DNA of 64,000 nucleotides from Bacteroidales bacterium. Its GTDB lineage: Bacteria > Bacteroidota > Bacteroidia > Bacteroidales > UBA10428. The notes beneath the pieces are model-generated. The model did not search any database. It had not been told where the DNA came from and worked only from the letters and a program-made list of their open reading frames with translations. Within the stretch, counting starts at the first letter, position 1; each line of letters starts with the position of its first letter. The position numbers and the translations under genes were made by a program. Positions 8,723 to 16,388 of the stretch are shown here, piece by piece. Where the stretch lies: assembly GCA_016935435.1 (NCBI GenBank), contig JAFGQZ010000073.1, positions 1-64,000 on the forward strand, given 5' to 3'.

Positions 8723-9250
8723 ATGAATCCTTTACAAGCGGGCAATGTGGCCCTTCGGCCACCGGAGTATTCCGATAAGTTTCGATTGGCGGAATTATGC
8801 AACAATAAAAAGATATGGGACAATGTGCGCGATTCCATCCCTTTTCCATATACCATTAGCGATGCCGAATATTTTATCGGTCTTTGCCGCGATGAAAACC
8901 CCCCGATGACTTTTATTATTGAATACCACAACGAGGTTGCCGGGGTAATAGGGCTTGTTAAACAAACCGATGTTTACCGGTTAACAGCAGAAATCGGATA
9001 CTGGGTTGGCGAGCCCTTTTGGGGTAAAAAAATAGCCACTACTGCCGTAAAACTTATTACCGGTTATGGTTTCGATAAGCTAATGCTGGTGCGAATTTTT
9101 ACCGGCGTATTCGAACATAATATAGCTTCGCAAAGGGTGTTGACAAAAGCAGGTTTTAAACTCGAAGGTATTTTCGAAAATTCGGTTGTTAAAAATGGCG
9201 AGGTTATCGACGAATATCGCTATGCACTAATTAACCCGCTGTTTATTTAA
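8723..9250 (+). CDS. GNAT acetyltransferase (RimJ/RimL-like)
   Basis: 175 residues with the GNAT fold order: an N-terminal LRPPEYSDKFRLAELCNNKKIWDNVRD segment, central beta strands EIGYWVGEPFWGKKIATTAVKLI (the acetyl-CoA pyrophosphate loop is W-G-K-K-I-A-T) and the C-terminal NIASQRVLTKAGFKLEGIFENSVVKNGEVIDEYRYAL typical of ribosomal-protein or small-molecule N-acetyltransferases of this subfamily. The substrate is unknown. It is a single gene with its own upstream region of about 290 bp and converges with the LuxR gene. Confidence 0.85.
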   Translation: MNPLQAGNVALRPPEYSDKFRLAELCNNKKIWDNVRDSIPFPYTISDAEYFIGLCRDENPPMTFIIEYHNEVAGVIGLVKQTDVYRLTAEIGYWVGEPFWGKKIATTAVKLITGYGFDKLMLVRIFTGVFEHNIASQRVLTKAGFKLEGIFENSVVKNGEVIDEYRYALINPLFI

Positions 9251-9283
9251 AAGATGGCAGTATTGACTGCCTTGGCATCATTA

Positions 9284-9871
9284 TCAGATTTCTTCCTTTA
9301 CAATAAGTCCGTTAAGTATGGCATAAACTGTTAAGCCGGCTATGGTTTTTATGCCCAGCTTTGAAGTAATGTTTTTTCGGTGGGTAACAACTGTATGGGG
9401 GCTAATAAACAAAGCGCCGCTAATTTCTTTGTTGGTTTTACCCAGGGCAACAAGGCGCACAATTTCTTTTTCGCGTTCGCTTATAGTATCGTCGTACTGT
9501 GGTTTGGCCAATTTAGAAGCCTGATCGAAAAAATTCTTTATTTTCTGGTTAATGGTTTTTTCAGTGTCGTTTCGCAAAATAACCTCGTTGGCATAAACCA
9601 ACACAGGCTGCTCGAGCAAGCTGGTTTCAACAATAAGTATATGGCCTTCGGGGTTGCGGCTTTTTAGCTTTTCCAGGCTGTAGCAGTGGGGTTGGGGCAG
9701 TAGTTTCGAATCGAGAATAATAAACCGGGGGCAGGTTTTACCGTTTAGGCATTCTTCCAAAGAACCCCTGAACACCAGGGAAACTTCGGGTTGCAAATAT
9801 TTAAGTATGTTGCGCAAGGCAGCTTGCATGAACCCGTCTTCGACCACAATGGTTACCGCTGGTTCTTTCAT
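9284..9871 (-). CDS. LuxR-family response-regulator-like protein paired with hemerythrin
   Basis: 195 residues. The N-terminal half resembles a receiver domain (VTIVVEDGFMQAAL; FIILDSKLLPQP with the candidate phospho-acceptor Asp), but the conserved Lys is replaced by Arg (VILRND), so phosphorylation is uncertain. The C-terminal half is a clear LuxR/FixJ DNA-binding helix-turn-helix: TISEREKEIVRLVALGKTNKEIS, LFISPHTVVTHRKNI and TSKLGIKTIAGLTVYAI. Its ATG overlaps the stop of the upstream hemerythrin gene by 4 bp, so they are co-translated. It probably acts as the DNA-binding output for that protein; no histidine kinase is adjacent. Confidence 0.82.
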   Translation of the reverse strand: MKEPAVTIVVEDGFMQAALRNILKYLQPEVSLVFRGSLEECLNGKTCPRFIILDSKLLPQPHCYSLEKLKSRNPEGHILIVETSLLEQPVLVYANEVILRNDTEKTINQKIKNFFDQASKLAKPQYDDTISEREKEIVRLVALGKTNKEISGALFISPHTVVTHRKNITSKLGIKTIAGLTVYAILNGLIVKEEI

Positions 9872-10602
9872 GCTTTTTTTGCTAATATGCGTTTTTCCAG
9901 TAACCTTACTTTGGGCACCAGCACCTTTTCTTCTATACGGGCATGATCGTTTAAATCGCGTTCCAGCCTGAATAAATCGTACAATATGGCGTTCGACAGG
10001 GTATAATCTGCAGCTGGTGGCAAATATCTTATAATCAGGTTTTTTAAATCGAACAGTTTGTCTTCGACATTGTCGTGGCCGTCGGCATACTTGTTTATCG
10101 ATTCTTGTTTTACCCTCATTATTATTTCGGGTGTTACAAGGTTTTTATTATAAGCATCGTCGATAGCCAGTATATAGGGGTGAACAAAATCTTCTTCTTT
10201 TTCAATATGCACAATTAGTTCCCGGGCATATTCTTCAAAAAAGCCCCGTATTAGGCTGTAGGCCTTTTTATTCGATGGTTCGGCATTCTCTAGCAATTTA
10301 ACAATCAAACCTTCGATTTGGGGCAATTTATACTTTAAATAAAAAGTATGTGAACGTGAAATATAATCGATAATTAGCCTTATTGGGAACGACTGAAGTT
10401 CCGATTGTGGGAAATAGTCTTTATCGAGAAACGAATTTACAATTTCCAGAAAAAACTGCATATTAACACCCTTCTCGGCACAAAGCTGCTCAACGGTTTT
10501 ATTGCCAAAGCCCAACTGAATATCGAAACGGTTTAATACCGGCAACAGAAATATATTTTCGTGTATGGCATCGGCAAGTTGGGTTGCAGGTTTTATTATC
10601 AT
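9868..10602 (-). CDS. RIC/ScdA-like hemerythrin domain protein
   Basis: 244 residues. The N terminus (about 20-65) resembles the DUF542/ScdA_N domain (RFDIQLGFGNKTVEQLCAEKGV), but the Cys-Cys pair normally found there is replaced by L-G-F. The rest is a hemerythrin-type four-helix bundle with candidate ligands in ISRSHTFYLKYKLP, VHIEKEEDFVHPYI, DGHDNVEDKL and LNDHARIEEKVLVP, matching the H...HxxxE...H...HxxxE pattern. Canonical RIC proteins repair nitrosylated Fe-S clusters; this variant may instead sense O2 or NO through a di-iron centre. It forms a two-gene unit with the LuxR-type regulator. Confidence 0.83.
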   Translation of the reverse strand: MIIKPATQLADAIHENIFLLPVLNRFDIQLGFGNKTVEQLCAEKGVNMQFFLEIVNSFLDKDYFPQSELQSFPIRLIIDYISRSHTFYLKYKLPQIEGLIVKLLENAEPSNKKAYSLIRGFFEEYARELIVHIEKEEDFVHPYILAIDDAYNKNLVTPEIIMRVKQESINKYADGHDNVEDKLFDLKNLIIRYLPPAADYTLSNAILYDLFRLERDLNDHARIEEKVLVPKVRLLEKRILAKKA

Positions 10603-10687
10603 AGTACAGTTTTTGTAGTAAAGTTAACCGTAAGTTGCTAACTTGTACAAACAATTATAACCAACATTGGTTCTAATACACATAAAA

Positions 10688-11503
10688 ATGTATCGGAAAA
10701 TATATTTAACGGCATTGCTGGCAGCATCGTTCCTGGTATTTGTTTTAATGCCCTTAAGGGCCCAGCACTTTTTAATTGAAAACCAGCATCAATTGTGTTG
10801 TAATATCTATTCTTTGTCAAAGCCTGTATGGGACAATGCCGGCGAACAGCTGCTTCTAACAGGCAAACATAACAGGGGGCTGTTTATCCTGAATGTAAAT
10901 ACAAAAGAATTAAGGCAAATTGAAAGCCAGTTAAAAATAAAGTCGAAACCTGTGTGGCTCAAAAATGGCGAAATCGCATACCTGAAAGGCAATCAATATG
11001 GTTTTATCAAAACATTAAAATCGAATGGCAGTGATGCTGCTGATACCCTTTTAACCATCGATACCAGGCAGCAAAAAATTAAAGCTATAACTTTAGGCAG
11101 TAATAAAAGCTGGGAAGTTACTCCGGAAAAGGGGCTGTTTTACAACCCAGTAATAGCGCCCAACGGGAAACTGGCCGTTATACACCTTAAATCGGAAATG
11201 TATCTCTATGCCACCGATGGCAGCGGTATAATTAAACCTTTGGGTACCGGCATTGCCAGTAGCTGGTCGCCCGACAGCAGGTATATTTTTGGTTTTCTCG
11301 ATTCGTCGGCCAACGGGCACTATATCGACGGTTCCGAATTGTTTGTGCTTGATGTTGAAACCGCCGAAAGGCAGCAATTAACCAACTCTCCCGGTATATT
11401 TGAAATGTGGCCTGCAGTATCACCCGATGGGAAAAAAGTGGTTTTCTCCGATGAAAAAACCGGCAGCCTTTTTATTGCTGGTATCAAAAAAACCAACCCA
11501 TGA
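10688..11503 (+). CDS. exported TolB/PD40-like beta-propeller protein
   Basis: 271 residues from the ATG at 10688; an upstream TTG exists, but the ATG gives a clean signal peptide (YRKIYLTALLAASFLVFVLMPLRAQ). The mature part has several WD40-like PD40 blades with phrases such as SPDSRYIFGF and VSPDGKKVVFSDEKTGSLFIA, as in TolB. It is short for a full propeller, so it may form a partial one or dimerise. The stop overlaps the start of the amidase gene by 4 bp, so the two proteins probably work together in the periplasm or at the surface. The function is unknown. Confidence 0.72.
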   Translation: MYRKIYLTALLAASFLVFVLMPLRAQHFLIENQHQLCCNIYSLSKPVWDNAGEQLLLTGKHNRGLFILNVNTKELRQIESQLKIKSKPVWLKNGEIAYLKGNQYGFIKTLKSNGSDAADTLLTIDTRQQKIKAITLGSNKSWEVTPEKGLFYNPVIAPNGKLAVIHLKSEMYLYATDGSGIIKPLGTGIASSWSPDSRYIFGFLDSSANGHYIDGSELFVLDVETAERQQLTNSPGIFEMWPAVSPDGKKVVFSDEKTGSLFIAGIKKTNP

Positions 11504-12396
11504 GAACTATTCTGATAACCCTGTTTTTTCTCTTAAATGTTAAAGCGTGCTTTTTACAGGTAATTTGTATCGACCCTGGCCATGGTTACGGGCCCGAAGG
11601 AGAAAACTTCGATAGCCGCACCTGGGAAGAAATAAGCACCAATTGCAAGGTTGGCCTGCTCCTCGAAGATACCCTCTTAAAACAGGGTTATAGTGTAATA
11701 ATGACACGCACTGAAAGTGGCCCCGGCAGTTGGATGTCTCTCACACAAAGGGCCGAATTGGCCGACAGTTACGACACCGACAGGTTGTTGAGCATACATT
11801 GCAATGGGGGCGGTGGTACAGGCACCGAAACTTTCTGGTGTTATGTTCAATCGCCCAAAAGGGCCGTCGATAGTATATTTTCGCAAATTGTACAGGATAA
11901 AATGGTGTATTTTGGAGAATGGCGCAACAGGCGAAGTATCGAAGATGCCTTGTACCTGGGCTTTCACCTGGGCGTGCTTAAAGGTGCGGCACATGGCTGC
12001 CTGAACGAAATAGGCTTTGTAGATACCCCTGCCGATTTGGAAAAACTTCTCAACAACAATTGGCGAAAAAAGTTTGCCCTGGCTTATTCCGAAGCTATCA
12101 ACGAAAGTTTTTCCATTGAATATCCCAGCCATGCACAATTTACCACCGAAAATATAAGTTGTTACCCTAATCCCTTCACCGAGGGCATTTATATCTCTTG
12201 TCACGCAAGTAATTCCGCCATATACTGTTACGAAATTACCGATTTGGCTGGTATTATTGTTTTGAAAGGCAATATTGCATGCGGCGGTGCCAATAATACT
12301 TACAGGATACCTGCCGGGGGGCTTTCGACAGGTATGTATTTTTTGCGACTGTACAATAAAACCTTTGTTCAAGCGGTTGCTGTTATAAAACAATAG
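11500..12396 (+). CDS. N-acetylmuramoyl-L-alanine amidase with type IX sorting domain
   Basis: 298 residues: an N-terminal signal peptide (about 1-21), then an Amidase_3 catalytic domain with the zinc-ligand motif CIDPGHG at about 24-30, a second ligand region at IHCNGGGGTGTE, and the catalytic glutamate in CLNEIGFVDTPADLEKLL. The C-terminal ~85 residues form a type A Por secretion sorting domain (SCYPNPFTEGIYI ... GLSTGMYFLRLYNKTFVQAVAVIKQ). It should cleave peptidoglycan stem peptides after export across the outer membrane by the type IX system, perhaps attacking foreign or shed peptidoglycan. It is coupled to the upstream propeller gene. Confidence 0.87.
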   Translation: MRTILITLFFLLNVKACFLQVICIDPGHGYGPEGENFDSRTWEEISTNCKVGLLLEDTLLKQGYSVIMTRTESGPGSWMSLTQRAELADSYDTDRLLSIHCNGGGGTGTETFWCYVQSPKRAVDSIFSQIVQDKMVYFGEWRNRRSIEDALYLGFHLGVLKGAAHGCLNEIGFVDTPADLEKLLNNNWRKKFALAYSEAINESFSIEYPSHAQFTTENISCYPNPFTEGIYISCHASNSAIYCYEITDLAGIIVLKGNIACGGANNTYRIPAGGLSTGMYFLRLYNKTFVQAVAVIKQ

Positions 12397-12506
12397 TGTT
12401 AAAATGTCCCGATAAAAATTGTTTGTTTAGCCCTTAAAATGGGCAAATCAGAAAAAACTTATTAATTCTTATCCCAAAAAACTTTAAATTTTTTTATTTT
12501 ATTGCA

Positions 12507-12514
12507 TATCTTTG
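12507..12514 (+). promoter_or_regulatory. candidate -7 element upstream of the HNH gene
   Basis: TATCTTTG, an exact match to the Bacteroidota TAnnTTTG -7 box, in a very AT-rich stretch. It would leave a leader of about 95 nt before the ATG at 12616. The leader contains the short inverted pair ATCCC/GGGGA-like segment near 12530-12545. Confidence 0.5.
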
Positions 12515-12615
12515 CTTTAGTGTCATTAAAAATCCCGTAGGGGAAAAGTAAACATATTTTTTTCAGCTTTGTTATAATTGGGTGTTTTATATAACAATGC
12601 TGTGTGTTGTAATAC

Positions 12616-13278
12616 ATGAATTTTATGTATAAAGAAACTACATTAAAAGGGGTAAAAGGTACAGTTAAGGTTAGTGCCGATGGTAAAGAAATCTATTACC
12701 AGGAAAAGCTTGTAAACCAGTTTCTGCTGAAAACCCGCAAGCACAATCATGGTTATTACTGTTGTTCTATTGGGGGCAAACAATTCTATGTGCACCATAT
12801 TGTAGCAACAGCCTATATTCATAACACAAAACCACTTACTAACAAAATGGTTTTGCACGTCGATTGCAATTCGCTGAATAACCACTACTCAAACCTAAGC
12901 TGGGGCAACAGTAAAGATTTGTTCCAGAACCGTATGCGTTCGAATGTAAAAGGTGCTGGCATGATTGGTATGGGTGAATCGTACCGTGGGAGTTCTTCCA
13001 TTTCATACACCGATGCGTTAAAAATAGCCGACAGGTTGGACAATGGCGAAACAGCAAGGGCAATTGCAAAGGAATTCAATGTGTCGGAGATGTCTATTAT
13101 TCGTATCCGCAAGCGCTATTGCCAGAATAAAGTGGCTTCGGTGCGCTATCCGAAAGAAATTAAAGACACGGTGGTGCAACTTAATGAGAAACATTCTTAC
13201 AGGCACATTTCCGAGGTTACCGGAATCAGGTACGAAACGGTTTTAAAATGGTGCAAGGAAAGAAGTTCTTCGAACTGA
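12616..13278 (+). CDS. HNH-type endonuclease with two helix-turn-helix domains
   Basis: 220 residues (an in-frame ATG at 12625 is also possible). Residues 12-35 form a small beta segment, and residues 60-96 carry the HNH_3 homing-endonuclease pattern: H60-H61 followed by IVATAYI, the HVD of 81-83, N88-N89 and SNLSW at 92-96. Two helix-turn-helix segments follow, at about 131-168 (IADRLDNGETARAIAKEFNV) and 178-214 (HISEVTGIRYETVLKWCKE). This is the architecture of intron-encoded NUMOD/HNH nucleases, but the gene is free-standing with its own promoter. It could be a domesticated nuclease or a sequence-specific DNA-binding regulator. Confidence 0.75.
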   Translation: MNFMYKETTLKGVKGTVKVSADGKEIYYQEKLVNQFLLKTRKHNHGYYCCSIGGKQFYVHHIVATAYIHNTKPLTNKMVLHVDCNSLNNHYSNLSWGNSKDLFQNRMRSNVKGAGMIGMGESYRGSSSISYTDALKIADRLDNGETARAIAKEFNVSEMSIIRIRKRYCQNKVASVRYPKEIKDTVVQLNEKHSYRHISEVTGIRYETVLKWCKERSSSN

Positions 13279-13339
13279 GTCTTTTGGTTCTGTTTGCAAT
13301 ATATCCCGGTGTTTTTTCCGGCAGTTATTCTGGCAACTA

Positions 13340-14935
13340 TTAGTAGAACCCGTAATGCATGCCAAACGACCAGGTGAGGGTGTTGCCCTGGTAAAAAGTA
13401 GAATTATACCGTTTTGTATCGCCGGTAACATCCTGCTTTTCTGCTGTAAGAAAAATCACGAAATTGTTTAGCACCTGATAATTCATTTGCAGGGCAATTT
13501 GTTGCTGTTCCCATTCAATGCTTTCCAGGGTTTTTTTGCCCGAAAGGGCACCTGTCTTTCTTATGTATTGATAATCGGGTCCTTTTTTAGCCAACGAGTA
13601 CCAGGCCTTTATTTCGAGCATGGCCAGGGGTTTTGTGCCTAATTCAAAATAAAGTTCACGTGCGTTGTCGCCCAGGTAATGCCCCAGGTTGTACCTGTTA
13701 GAACTGTATAGGGTAGTAGGGTTGTCGTTTTTATATACCAGGGGGTTGTTCTGGATAAACTCAATGGTAAAACAGGTGTTTCCAATAAGGTTCGATACCC
13801 TTAACCCGCCCAGCATACTCCAATGGTTAACATTTTCGGTTTCGCTGAACACGGTAGAAAACGATAAAACATCGATAAACATAGAATAATATAAATGTGT
13901 TTTGGGTATTAGCCTGCTGCTAATATCGAAAAACATTTGTGAATTTTGCCCGGCCGCGTTTGTGTTGCCATTGTATGTATGATCGACCGATTTGTAGAAA
14001 AATACCGGAATAAAGTAAGCGGGGTTTAAATACTGGTCGGAATATACAATAGAATTGCCCAATGAAACATTTAGCCTTTTCCAGGGAGTGAAGGTAAACA
14101 TGTTTGCAGCTATATATTTACTGTGAAACACATTGCGAGGTATGCCATTGTAATTGTACGAACGCGAACTATCGATAATTTCCGATACCAGCCAACCGTG
14201 TACATAATTAAACTCAAACCAGCTACAGGGCTTCAACTGCCATTTAAACTGGGCAAACGAAGGGGCCTTGGCCGATAAAATGTTCGGGTAGCGGTAGCTG
14301 TTGCCCCATTCAATACGGTCTTTAACAAGTGCTACATATCCCCAGTTCCAGCCCCAGGTTACGCCGCCCCGCATTTCGCTGTAATCGCCGCCCCGGTATT
14401 TTCCGCCACTGCGCAGGGTAATTTTTCCGGTATCGGCCAAACGGTATTTTTCGGTATTGTCGCGCAAACTGGCATACATTCCAAGGTGTTTGCCTGCATA
14501 TCCAAAAGCTTCGGCGCCAAAGTAGCGGTGATAATTAATCCCGTTTTCGTTTTTCCAAACCTGGCCTCCGATAATTGGGTTCAGGGTAAAAGAAAAAACC
14601 GAGTCTTTATAATAAAATACATCAAAACGTTTATTGCTGAATTTTTCCGGAAGAAGTTCTTTATTAAAATCTTTGAGGTAAAAGTTTAATTCATATCTCT
14701 GCCTTTTGCCCAGTTCAGCTTCTGCTAAGCTGGCTTCTGCCAGTTTTTTGGCTATAAAGCTTCGCGAAAAGGGTTTTATGGCCGAATTTATAACTATAAT
14801 GTTTTCGTTTGCCAGCTCATCGAGAAACTGGTAGATGCTTTTATTACCGGCATCTTCGAAAACTACCTGGGACCATAATGAACTATTAGTTAGAAATATA
14901 GCCAAAATGGAAAACAAACGGAATTTTTTGCTCAT
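13340..14935 (-). CDS. capsule assembly Wzi-family outer membrane protein
   Basis: 531 residues with a signal peptide (about 1-23, ending LWSQ). The mature N-terminal part, IYQFLDELANENIIVINSAIKPFSRSFIAKKLAEA, is the helical segment conserved in Bacteroidota Wzi-like proteins, and the remainder alternates polar and aromatic residues as expected for an 18-stranded outer-membrane barrel. Wzi anchors or organises capsular polysaccharide at the cell surface in enterobacteria. Here it is 6 kb from the polysaccharide cluster and divergent from a lipoprotein gene, so it may serve the surface glycan made by that cluster. The family call rests on overall pattern. Confidence 0.75.
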   Translation of the reverse strand: MSKKFRLFSILAIFLTNSSLWSQVVFEDAGNKSIYQFLDELANENIIVINSAIKPFSRSFIAKKLAEASLAEAELGKRQRYELNFYLKDFNKELLPEKFSNKRFDVFYYKDSVFSFTLNPIIGGQVWKNENGINYHRYFGAEAFGYAGKHLGMYASLRDNTEKYRLADTGKITLRSGGKYRGGDYSEMRGGVTWGWNWGYVALVKDRIEWGNSYRYPNILSAKAPSFAQFKWQLKPCSWFEFNYVHGWLVSEIIDSSRSYNYNGIPRNVFHSKYIAANMFTFTPWKRLNVSLGNSIVYSDQYLNPAYFIPVFFYKSVDHTYNGNTNAAGQNSQMFFDISSRLIPKTHLYYSMFIDVLSFSTVFSETENVNHWSMLGGLRVSNLIGNTCFTIEFIQNNPLVYKNDNPTTLYSSNRYNLGHYLGDNARELYFELGTKPLAMLEIKAWYSLAKKGPDYQYIRKTGALSGKKTLESIEWEQQQIALQMNYQVLNNFVIFLTAEKQDVTGDTKRYNSTFYQGNTLTWSFGMHYGFY

Positions 14936-15041
14936 TTATATACTTCTAAAACGTTTAAATTGCAGGTACGAATATTAAAGTTAGTTATTCTGGTTATACT
15001 TATTTGGTTTTTTATTAAATTCCTGTAATAATTCTATTTAG

Positions 15042-15737
15042 ATGGAAACAATCAAACGGTTATTATTATTGGGCATTCTGGCTGCTGTTTTTTCTTGTAC
15101 CCCCGCATATATCCCAAATGTTGTGAATACTCCTTTGCTCACCGAAAAAAACGACTTGAACCTGGCTACTTATACCGGCACTTCAGGCTTTGATTTGCAG
15201 GGTTCCTATGCTTTAACCGATAATATAGGTTTAATGATAAACAGCAGTATGTCGAACCGTGCCAATGACTCTACTGACAATTACCACAGACATGCATTTT
15301 TCGAGGTTGCGCCCGGCTATTATACCAACTATGGCCGAATTGGGGTGGTTGAGGTATATGGAGGTTATGGGCATGGTTGGGTTGATTCGTATTACAGCAA
15401 TTCATATTTTTTAAGCTATTCCAAAGCAAATGTCAGCCGGTTTTTTATACAACCGGGTATGGGTTTAACAACCCATATTTTCGATGGGATTGCCTCTGTC
15501 CGACTTGTCTATGTATCAATATTTCAGGACAATATATCGGATTATGGTGTGTTTTTTGAACCAGTTTTAACCGGAAAACTAGGGTACAAATATTTAAAAT
15601 TTGTGGGGCAGATGGGTTTTTCAATGCCAGTTCTTTCGAAAGAGATAAATTTTGAATACCAGCCTTTTTTGGTTTCTTTTGGCGTTCAGATTAACCTGGG
15701 TGCCCTTGTCAAATCGGCTTCTCAAAATAATCATTAA
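15042..15737 (+). CDS. outer-membrane beta-barrel-like lipoprotein, unknown function
   Basis: 231 residues. A lipobox is visible in GILAAVFSC (Cys about 19), so the protein is lipidated. The mature sequence has regular amphipathic strands (LNLATYTGTSGFDLQGSYALTDNIGLMINSSM ... EVAPGYYTNYGRIGVVEVYGGYGHGW ... FLVSFGVQINLGAL) typical of small 8- to 10-stranded barrels, common as uncharacterised Bacteroidota lipoproteins. Its stop overlaps the convergent cysC stop by 4 bp. No function can be assigned. Confidence 0.7.
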   Translation: METIKRLLLLGILAAVFSCTPAYIPNVVNTPLLTEKNDLNLATYTGTSGFDLQGSYALTDNIGLMINSSMSNRANDSTDNYHRHAFFEVAPGYYTNYGRIGVVEVYGGYGHGWVDSYYSNSYFLSYSKANVSRFFIQPGMGLTTHIFDGIASVRLVYVSIFQDNISDYGVFFEPVLTGKLGYKYLKFVGQMGFSMPVLSKEINFEYQPFLVSFGVQINLGALVKSASQNNH

Positions 15738-16297
15738 AGGGTAATGCAAGGCAATACCTGCCGGTATATTTCTTCTATGGAGGCATCTACCGCTAAGCTG
15801 GAAGTATCAATTACAATTGCAGGCTTTTCGGGTATTTCGAAAAGGGCCGATATGCCGGTAAAATCTTTCATTTCGCCTGCCCGGGCTTTTTTATAGAGCC
15901 CCTTTGGGTCGCGGGCCTCACATATTTCCAGGGGGGTGCTTACAAAAACTTCAATATAGTTTTCGCTGCCGATAATTTCCCTGGCCATTTGCCTTATTTT
16001 GTTTGTTGGGCTAATAAATGCAGCAAGTGTAACAATGCCCGACTGGCTAAACAATTTTGCCACTTCGGCAATGCGCCTGATATTTTCGGTCCGGTCGTTG
16101 ACGCTAAAACCCAGGTTGCTGCATAACCCCTGCCTAACTAAATCGCCATCCAGAATTTGGGTTAAGAAACCATCGGAAAAAAGTTTTTTCTCAAGCCCCA
16201 ATGCCAGTGTGGTTTTTCCTGAGGCCGAAAGCCCGGTAAACCAAATAACTTTTCCCTTTTGGCCTAATAATGTTTCTTTTTTGCTGCTGCTAATCAT
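15734..16297 (-). CDS. cysC: adenylylsulfate kinase (APS kinase)
   Basis: 187 residues, the normal length for CysC. The P-loop GLSASGKTTLA is at about 22-32, DGDLVRQGLCSNLGFSVNDRTENIRRI gives the APS-binding DGDxxR...LGFSxxDRxENIRR motif, and FVSTPLEICEARDPKGLYKKARAGEMKDFTGI the PxxxCExRDxKGLYxxAR motif. It phosphorylates APS to PAPS in the cytoplasm. No cysD, cysN or cysH is nearby, so the role may be supply of PAPS for sulfation (of glycans or lipids) rather than assimilation. It lies convergent to the lipoprotein gene and divergent from pulA. Confidence 0.95.
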   Translation of the reverse strand: MISSSKKETLLGQKGKVIWFTGLSASGKTTLALGLEKKLFSDGFLTQILDGDLVRQGLCSNLGFSVNDRTENIRRIAEVAKLFSQSGIVTLAAFISPTNKIRQMAREIIGSENYIEVFVSTPLEICEARDPKGLYKKARAGEMKDFTGISALFEIPEKPAIVIDTSSLAVDASIEEIYRQVLPCITL

Positions 16298-16388
16298 TTT
16301 TAAAAACTAAATATTGGCCGAAAATATAAAATGTGGCCGACAATTTTCTGTTTCGTGGTTTAATAGTAATTTTGCATACGAAAAATAA

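Noticed and set aside
9256-9271. GGCAGT/ACTGCC hairpin between the GNAT and LuxR genes as a terminator
   Set aside because: The stem is only 6 bp and no T-run follows in either direction.
12397-13278. Group I intron or intein associated with the HNH-type protein
   Set aside because: The gene is intact, free-standing between two complete genes, has its own promoter element, and no split host gene is present.
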